A stretch of DNA of 46,330 bases. It comes from Acidobacteriaceae bacterium (GTDB taxonomy: Bacteria > Acidobacteriota > Terriglobia > Terriglobales > Acidobacteriaceae). This document shows, piece after piece, positions 41,661 to 46,330 of the stretch. The position numbers and the translations under genes are program-made. The notes beneath the pieces are model-generated. The model did no database searches. It saw nothing but the letters and a program-made list of their open reading frames with translations, and had not been told where the DNA came from. Each line of letters opens with the position of its first letter. Within the stretch, counting starts at the first letter, position 1. The stretch is from contig PLBY01000094.1 of the NCBI GenBank assembly GCA_003134655.1, positions 43,514 through 89,843 on the forward strand. The letters are read 5' to 3'.

Positions 41661-42236
41661 CTAAGGCAATCGTAGCTCCGCGTGTTCCGGAACGACGATT
41701 TGGTGGCGCTGTCCGTCGTGCCAGTAGAGCACGCGCAGCACCTTGTGCACCGCCGGGTCGGGATCGCCGCCCATACTCCGGTTATCGGCCACCACGAACA
41801 GCCGGCCATCGTGCTTCATGCTGCGCAACAGTTCGGTCACATCGGCAAAGTGCCCGGCTCCTCCATAGAAGGCGCGCATGATGTGCAGTCCACGATCGTG
41901 CCACTCGTACCCGGCATCTGGGTCGAGGGTCAAATTCACGCGGGCGTGCTCCATGAAACGAAATTCCTCAACGTCCCCGTCCCAGTGCCGGATCCTGATG
42001 AAAAGCTCTTTGACATGGTGAAATGCTGGATCCACGCCCAGGGTCCGGTCGGTGACATCAAACTGCAGAATTCCGTCGTGCATAAACGACCTCACCTGTG
42101 GGGTTACATCCACACGGCGATCTCCTGCACCGTATTCCGCTGCCACCAATTGGCCGCCCTGCGCTACGGCCGAGTCGACGAGGAGAATTGCCAATGCCAG
42201 ACCACCGAGTACACGTGCGACAAACCTCTGATTCAT
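41661..42236 (-). CDS. exported protein with two DUF3395-like domains
   Basis: 191 residues. Signal peptide RVLGGLALAILLVDSAVAQG. Two similar halves follow. The first (about 31-100) reads LVAAEYGAGDRRVDVTPQVR, SFMHDGILQFDVTDRTLGVD, PAFHHVKELFIRIRHWDGD. The second (about 118-190) reads IMRAFYGGAGHFADVTELLR, SMKHDGRLFVVADNRSMGGD, PDPAVHKVLRVLYWHDGQR and ends PEHAELRLP. The pattern YGA(G)-x-x-x-DVT, V-x-x-G-x-L, G-D-P-x-P, K-x-L-x-V-x-Y matches DUF3395, first known from the C-terminus of eukaryotic DNAJC11 and present in bacteria. Function of the domain is unknown. The gene converges with 39776. Confidence 0.65.
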   Translation of the reverse strand: MNQRFVARVLGGLALAILLVDSAVAQGGQLVAAEYGAGDRRVDVTPQVRSFMHDGILQFDVTDRTLGVDPAFHHVKELFIRIRHWDGDVEEFRFMEHARVNLTLDPDAGYEWHDRGLHIMRAFYGGAGHFADVTELLRSMKHDGRLFVVADNRSMGGDPDPAVHKVLRVLYWHDGQRHQIVVPEHAELRLP

Positions 42237-42420
42237 AAACGTACCTTTCGCCTCATGGCAGAGGCTCCAAGCTAAAAAAGGTGGAAATCTGAGTGTTGAG
42301 CCCCAAACTGGCGTGCATTGTCCCGTTCAATGGTGTGTGCGTCAATGTTACTTGAGGCACAACACGGGACACGAACGCCCGGTTGCGGGCATTCGTGTCG
42401 CGTAGGTTATGGTGGGATTG

Positions 42421-42462
42421 GGTGGACCGGGTCGGGATCGAACCGACGACCTCTTCCATGCC
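42421..42462 (-). other. 3' fragment of tRNA-Ala(GGC), copy 1; putative attachment site
   Basis: On the minus strand it reads GGCATGGAAGAGGTCGTCGG, TTCGATC, CCGACC, GGTCCACC: the anticodon, 3' anticodon stem, variable loop, complete T arm and acceptor strand of tRNA-Ala. No 5' half (D arm) is found upstream. It differs from copy 2 (43101-43142) at one position in 42. Confidence 0.7.
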
Positions 42463-42551
42463 GTTTCTCGTGCTCGACTGTAACCGAGCGACATGAGCAG
42501 AGTGCAAGTGATAACAGTAATCCTTTGACCACCTGCGCCTGTCCAGCCGGG

Positions 42552-42740
42552 CTACAGCAGGCCGCCAGTCTGGATCGCCAGATCGTTCAGAGCCATCTCC
42601 AACTTGGTAATGGCCGCGCCGATTTCTGGATGCTCTCCGATCTTCGCTTGCAGCGCTTTTAGAATCTGCTGAGCACTCTTAATATGCTCTTCTACCTTTG
42701 CCGGATTTGACTCGGGACTGCGTTCGCTCTGCGTTTCCAT
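42552..42740 (-). CDS. small acidic helical protein
   Basis: 62 residues from ATG 42740 (METQSERSPESNPAKVEEHI, then KSAQQILKALQAKIGEHPEI and AAITKLEMALNDLAIQTGGLL). One or two amphipathic helices, no signal peptide, no Cys. GGGAG lies 10 bases upstream. It sits between the two tRNA-Ala fragments. Small proteins ending IQTGGLL are familiar from Acidobacteriota, but their role is not known to me. Confidence 0.5.
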   Translation of the reverse strand: METQSERSPESNPAKVEEHIKSAQQILKALQAKIGEHPEIGAAITKLEMALNDLAIQTGGLL

Positions 42741-42789
42741 GGCCAACTCGCTCCCCTGTGTGTGTCTCAATTCTTTACAGTGTCTTACC

Positions 42790-42954
42790 TTATTTTACGC
42801 ATCCGACGCTGCCGGGAGGGGCGCGTGACGAGAATCGGCGGAAACACCTAATGATGGGAGTGATGATCCGCGAGTGTTCTCCGACATCCACCCTGCCCAT
42901 GCCGAGAGTTGTGTAGCAGTCGCCACAGTAATAGACTGCATCGAGGGCCTGCAC
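42790..42954 (-). CDS. possible small zinc-ribbon-like peptide or gene fragment
   Basis: 54 residues from GTG 42954, reading VYYCGDCYTTLGMGRVDVGE and HSRIITPIIRCFRRF. The C-x2-C pair and the well-ordered charge pattern look coding, but the frame starts right after a TAG and no ribosome site is clear. It could be the C-terminal piece of a longer gene broken by the island's decay. Confidence 0.25.
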   Translation of the reverse strand: MQALDAVYYCGDCYTTLGMGRVDVGEHSRIITPIIRCFRRFSSRAPPGSVGCVK

Positions 42955-43100
42955 AATCTAGCCGGCGCCACGCAGTGAAAACGCCCAGATTACGATTCCC
43001 ACAATAAGTTCCGGACGCCTTTGCATGCGCGGACGCGCACAAACCATGACGCAAACGCCGTGGTCGCGGGCACTCGCCCGTCTAAGCTGTTGAGAGACTT

Positions 43101-43142
43101 GGTGGACCTGGTCGGGATCGAACCGACGACCTCTTCCATGCC
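43101..43142 (-). other. 3' fragment of tRNA-Ala(GGC), copy 2; putative attachment site
   Basis: On the minus strand: TTCC-ATGGCAT-GGAAG anticodon arm (GGC anticodon), then AGGTC, GTCGG-TTCGATC-CCGAC T arm, CAGGTCC acceptor, A and encoded CCA. The 5' half is missing. Partial tRNAs that start at the anticodon arm are the normal product of integrase recombination in tRNA genes. Confidence 0.75.
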
Positions 43143-43229
43143 ATGGAACGACGAAAATAGTAACTTGCTGACGGCAAAGGCTTTAATAGTCGGACGAGTC
43201 GGCGAAAACCGCTAAAATCGGCGTGTTTT

Positions 43230-43274
43230 GCTACCAAAATGCTACCAAAACACGTGCTACCAATTTGCTACCAA
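43230..43274. repeat. four direct copies of GCTACCAA
   Basis: Copies at 43230-43237, 43241-43248, 43256-43263 and 43267-43274, with start-to-start spacing 11, 15 and 11 bases. They lie 88-130 bases from tRNA-Ala copy 2 on its anticodon side, which is where integrase arm sites or the 3' end of an integrase gene are expected. Confidence 0.65.
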
Positions 43275-43289
43275 ACTGATTTGGGCCGA

Positions 43290-43317
43290 GGGCTGCCCGC
43301 GGGGGACAGCCCTTTTT
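43290..43317 (+). terminator. rho-independent terminator on the plus strand
   Basis: GGGCTG ... CAGCCC stem followed by five Ts, ending at the minus-strand TPR gene stop. No plus-strand gene ends here now, so it may be left over from a lost gene. Confidence 0.55.
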
Positions 43318-43892
43318 CAACTCAATGATTGTCTCTCTGCCCCCACAGCGTAGTCCACCGGCTGAGTCGCAACCAGGTTGCGATAATGGGCAAGCGTCGC
43401 GTAATAACTGTCAGCGTCCTGGAAGCTCGCCTTCGCGCGGTCAATCGTTGCGCGGTCCTGGCCGAAGCGCTGGAGCGCCAATTGATAACCAGTCAGATTG
43501 GAGTAAGCAGGGACTTCGCCGGGGCCAAGCTCCTGCGCCTTGGCAGTCATTTCAGCAGCGGTCTCATATTGTCCCAAGGCGGCATACTCTTCGCCAAGAC
43601 TGAAGTACGCTGTCGCGCTTCGCGGGTACGTCTCAATCATCTCGTGGAAAGTTCGCGCCGCCTTGTCATGCTCGCCCGTCACGGTGGAATAGTAGTTCCC
43701 AGTAATCAGGAGCTTCGAACGATCGTTCGCGTGTTGCCTCAGTTCAGCAACCACGACCAACAGGAACGTGCCCCAGGTTTCTGCGAAGATGCGCCGCCAC
43801 TCAAGAGTGTGGTCCAGGAAGTCGGTTGACAACTGCCCCTCGGTTATTCGCTTCCGCTGCGCTACGTCTGCCTTGTTTTTAAGCGATTTCAT
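43317..43892 (-). pseudogene. chimeric gene: MIP-channel-like N-terminus joined to a TPR fragment
   Basis: 191 codons, frame open. Residues 1-50 (MKSLKNKADVAQRKRITEGQ, then LEWRRIFAETWGTFLLVVVA) resemble the start of an aquaporin/MIP channel up to the first helix. At AELRQHANDRSKLLITGNYY it changes to a TPR region: YSTVTGEHDKAARTFHEMIE, TYPRSATAYFSLGEEYAALG, AYSNLTGYQLALQRFGQDRA. That region matches the C-terminal TPRs of large Acidobacteriota Ser/Thr kinases and winged-helix regulators. Both halves are truncated, so this looks like a deletion product rather than a working gene. If made, it would have only one hydrophobic segment. Confidence 0.55.
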
Positions 43893-44209
43893 TTCAGAAG
43901 TCCCTGTTCAGCGGGTCGTCCCAGTTGGGCATCCACCTTCCCCCTATATGAAGAAGAAGTGTAATTGAATTCCATCACGCCGAGGGTTCGGTTCGCATCG
44001 CACTTGATTCGGTAGCGTCACTCACAAGTTAGTGAGAACGTGACGGCCGTTTCCCGTTCCGGGACGTTTACATACCGCAATCTGTACTGCGAGTTTCGCA
44101 GCAGAATTCTAAAGAATGCGAGATCTGGCGGAGCAACCCTTCGTGCCCCTCACGTCAGCGGGTGGGTGATGCGGCATCTGCCTAACGTCTGAGGTACCAT
44201 GGAACATTG
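43893..44209. other. gap without genes in the decayed zone
   Basis: About 317 bases. It has an imperfect hairpin GTCACTCAC...GTGAG...GTGAC around 44014-44044 and no credible ORF. Base composition is lower in G+C than in the core regions. Confidence 0.4.
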
Positions 44210-44922
44210 ATGACACTGATTCGCTGGCTGCGCTGAAGGTACAAGAGTGCCTTCAGTGCAGAAGATGCGACCCACAGCAACGTATTGGTCGCAGGAGTCG
44301 CCGGCCTAGTGGCGGGGGCAATGTCGATGGCTGCCAGGGAGTACGTGTCTGTCCAATCACGGGCAGACACCGAACAGGCCGACCTCGCCGTTAGCGCGCG
44401 GAACTCAAAGCAGACGACAAGGGCGAGCACAAGGAACTGATGGCAATCTACGTCGCTCGCGGGCTCGATCCTTCGCTCGCAAAACAGGTCGCCCAGCAAC
44501 TGATGGCCCAGGACGCATTAGGCGCACATGCCCGCGATGAACTCGGTATCTCCGAGACTCTTCGTGCGCGTCCGATTCAAGCTGCATTGGCATCGGCTGG
44601 CAGCTTCGCTGTTGGAGCAGCCATGCCTCTCTTGGTCACTGCCATGGTCCCGGCGGCGGGTTTGATCCCCCTTGTCTCTGGAACCTCACTATTGTTCCTC
44701 GCACTTCTCGGCGGGTTGGCTGCACGCGCGGGCGGCGCAGGAGTGACGGTGGGAGCAATACGCGTCAGGTTCTGGGGTGCACTAGCCATGGCGCTGACCG
44801 CAGGCGTCGGGGCGCTGTTCGGAACAGTCGGGTGGGCGGGTCAACCCGGAGGCGGGAGCGGTGATACGCAGCACCAATCCGCTCACAATCCTGCGTGGCG
44901 CGCCGTACAAATCGATCGCTAA
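44210..44922 (+). pseudogene. broken VIT1/CCC1-family iron/manganese transporter
   Basis: Three frame problems. ATG 44210 opens MTLIRWLR and meets TGA at 44234. The same frame continues with [20 protein letters not shown] and [17 protein letters not shown], the core of VIT-family proteins. Near 44393-44402 one base is gained or lost, after which the neighbouring frame carries on with [40 protein letters not shown] and membrane helices to GALFGTVGW. The first membrane helix (normally GANDGIVSTASL) is missing. The tail after GTVGW does not look like the family. The ORF from 44440 alone would miss the N-terminal metal-binding part, so it is unlikely to be active. Confidence 0.8.
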
Positions 44923-45043
44923 AAGCGGTCTAATGTGACCAGACATCCGCCTTGGCTACTTCTATCATGTTGCATAGTGAAGGAGAAGTGCGGCGACCGT
45001 TACAAAGGCCAGTCCAGCTTCCTCTTACAAGTGAGGTTACAAC

Positions 45044-45124
45044 ATGTCAACCATATTGATTGTGCTTGTGGTGTTGTTGTTGCTCGGTGGCGGGGGCTGG
45101 GGATACTCTCGTCGGCGCGGCTAG
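45044..45124 (+). CDS. 26-residue single-helix membrane peptide
   Basis: ATG 45044 to TAG 45122-45124; GAGG lies eight bases upstream. The translation is MSTILIVLVVLLLLGGGG followed by WGYSRRRG: one helix, a glycine run and a basic end. Peptides of this exact design (STxxIVLLVVLLLGGGGWGYSR) are common in Acidobacteriota and Proteobacteria, with no known function. It lies alone between the VIT pseudogene and the IS. Confidence 0.6.
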   Translation: MSTILIVLVVLLLLGGGGWGYSRRRG

Positions 45125-45255
45125 CGTTGGAAACCGCAGCACACCGCGCGCACACTTAGCACAGGTCACCACTGCCACGCAACGCACCACGCGGCGGAAG
45201 CGGCCAATGCCCATATCGAACATCACGGCAAGGGCCCCATGCTCGCCCCTTAAAT

Positions 45256-45263
45256 ATGCAAGA
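45256..45263. repeat. left 8-bp target-site duplication
   Basis: ATGCAAGA, identical to 46290-46297. Confidence 0.85.
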
Positions 45264-46289
45264 GGTGGGTATCTGCTTGACTCACCAGACCACAATCCCT
45301 AGTATGCGGGGATGGAAGACTATCCTCGGAACCTGAAGGAGTTCGATGTCCGCTTCCGGAATGAGGAGGCCTGCCGAGAGTATCTGTTGCAACTGCGTTG
45401 GCCGGATGGCTTTCGTTGTCTACGTTGCGGGTGCCGAGGAGAGAGTTCGCCGGTTAGAGCGGTACTGCTGCGCTGTCATGACTGTCGACATCAAACCTCG
45501 GTGACGGCGGGGACGATTTTTCAGGACACCCGCACTTCTCTGCGGTTGTGGTTTCAAGCCATATGGTGGGTGGTCAGTCAGAAGAACGGTGTCAGCGCGT
45601 TGGGGCTGCAACGAGTGCTAGGTCTGAAGAGCTATGAGACGGCCTGGACGTGGCTGCATAAATTGCGCCGCGCCATGGTGAGGCCGGGGCGCGATCTGCT
45701 CACCGGCCGGGTCGAGGTGGACGAATGCTATCTGGGTGGTTTGGAGGAGGGGCTGCCAGGGCGGCTCAACTTGAAGAAAGCACTGATTGTGGTTGCTGCC
45801 CAAGAGGATGGGCCTGGGATCGGCCGGATTCGTATGCGCCAGATTCTAGACGCTTCGGCGAAAAGCCTGGTGCCTTTTGTGCGGGACTCCGTCGCACCGG
45901 GTAGCGTCATCCACACCGATGGGTGGCTGGGATATCTACCTCTGGAGAGCCAAGGCTATCGGCACGATGTCACCTTCTTACAAGGCAAAAAGAAAACTCC
46001 CTCGGAGTTGATGCCGCGGGTCCACCGCGTGATCTCCCTGCTCAAACGGTGGCTGATGGGAACCCACCAGGGGGCGGTCAGCCATAAGCATCTCGATTAC
46101 TACCTGGACGAGTTTACGTTCCGATTCAATCGGCGGAGATCAAAAAGCCGGGGCAAGCTCTTCTTCCGCCTCGTGCAGCAAGCGTTGGTAGTCGAGCCCG
46201 TTCCCCTGGCTCGGATCCTTCACCCCGGAGTTAAAACCAACCCGAAACCACAATCTGTAGGGGTTGGGTGAGTGAAGCAGATACCCATC
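45264..46289. mobile_element. IS1595-family insertion sequence (1026 bp)
   Basis: Ends are 23-bp inverted repeats (45264-45286 and 46267-46289) that share GGGTATCTGCTT and ACTCACC, with two mismatches. A perfect 8-bp duplication ATGCAAGA flanks it, the length typical of IS1595. It carries one intact transposase gene, so it looks recent and possibly active. Confidence 0.92.
45312..46271 (+). CDS. IS1595-family (ISXO2-like) transposase
   Basis: 319 residues. An N-terminal zinc ribbon (FRCLRCGCRG and LLRCHDCRHQT, about 34-60) is followed by a helical region (AIWWVVSQKNGVSALGLQRV) and the DDE domain: VEVDECYLGG (first Asp), SVIHTDGWLGY (second Asp) and the end YYLDEFTFRFNRR. This matches DDE_Tnp_IS1595. 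No frameshift or stop is present. The stop codon lies inside the right inverted repeat. Confidence 0.95.
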   Translation: MEDYPRNLKEFDVRFRNEEACREYLLQLRWPDGFRCLRCGCRGESSPVRAVLLRCHDCRHQTSVTAGTIFQDTRTSLRLWFQAIWWVVSQKNGVSALGLQRVLGLKSYETAWTWLHKLRRAMVRPGRDLLTGRVEVDECYLGGLEEGLPGRLNLKKALIVVAAQEDGPGIGRIRMRQILDASAKSLVPFVRDSVAPGSVIHTDGWLGYLPLESQGYRHDVTFLQGKKKTPSELMPRVHRVISLLKRWLMGTHQGAVSHKHLDYYLDEFTFRFNRRRSKSRGKLFFRLVQQALVVEPVPLARILHPGVKTNPKPQSVGVG

Positions 46290-46297
46290 ATGCAAGA
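46290..46297. repeat. right 8-bp target-site duplication
   Basis: ATGCAAGA, directly after the right inverted repeat. Confidence 0.85.
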
Positions 46298-46321
46298 TTC
46301 AACGACTCAAGGAGAAAACCG

Positions 46322-46330
46322 ATGAACCCG
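46322..46330 (+). CDS. start of a further gene, cut by the window end
   Basis: AAGGAG lies 8 bases before ATG 46322, a good ribosome site. Only MNP is visible. The IS has landed about 30 bases upstream of this start, so it probably separates the gene from its original promoter (TTAAATATGCAAGA lies left of the IS). Confidence 0.45.

Noticed and set aside
42848..43054. 68-codon minus-strand ORF between the tRNA fragments
   Set aside because: Cys/Trp/His-rich, no start support; the neighbouring frame (42790-42954) looks more coding-like.
43230..43274. CRISPR array
   Set aside because: The repeat unit is only 8 bases with 3-7 base gaps, far too short for CRISPR; no cas genes are present anywhere in the window.

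Overview
The window looks like a chromosomal piece of a GC-rich soil Acidobacteriota, probably class Terriglobia (Koribacter/Sulfotelmatobacter-like). That is an inference from gene content: many secreted PQQ-type beta-propellers, tandem PF04185 phosphoesterases with Ig-like domains, a large Lhr helicase, a GAF-GGDEF cyclase, an FHA-GAF-sigma54 regulator, and many short palindromic intergenic repeats. No rRNA or complete tRNA is present to confirm it. Two Kdo-pathway genes (kpsF/kdsD-type isomerase and a KdsC-type phosphatase) imply a Gram-negative outer membrane.

Layout. 1-10.6 kb: start of a VOC-fold protein (minus), a small membrane protein, a RodZ-like HTH protein, small secreted proteins, a diguanylate cyclase, a methyltransferase, a K+-channel-like protein and arabinose-5-phosphate isomerase. 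10.6-20.6 kb: prolyl-tRNA synthetase, a lipoprotein beta-propeller, a class A penicillin-binding protein, a TPR protein and a PQQ-repeat protein. 20.6-29 kb: a candidate small RNA, KdsC, a cupin, a Crp/Fnr regulator, a SnoaL-like protein and a 1568-aa Lhr helicase. 29-33 kb: the FHA-sigma54 regulator, an M23 peptidase and an L,D-transpeptidase, separated by strong hairpins. 33-42.2 kb: secreted enzymes and an integral membrane glycosyltransferase candidate. 42.2-46.3 kb: a decayed accessory zone with two 3' fragments of tRNA-Ala(GGC), a cluster of GCTACCAA repeats, a chimeric TPR gene, a frameshifted VIT-family transporter, a 26-aa membrane peptide and an intact IS1595-type element with a perfect 8-bp target duplication, sitting just before the start of another gene.

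How genes fit together. Cell-envelope work dominates: Kdo synthesis (kpsF, kdsC), peptidoglycan synthesis and remodelling (class A PBP, M23 peptidase, L,D-transpeptidase, RodZ-like protein) and many exported proteins. Signalling genes (GGDEF, Crp/Fnr, sigma54 activator) are scattered singly rather than in operons.

Most unusual signal. At least nine families of short palindromic repeats lie between genes, and several of the same families also sit in frame inside conserved genes: a run of three in the kpsF-type isomerase and about five separate insertions in the Lhr helicase, with one possible further case in kdsC and one forming the N-terminus of the M23 peptidase. This resembles the coding palindromic elements known from Rickettsia.
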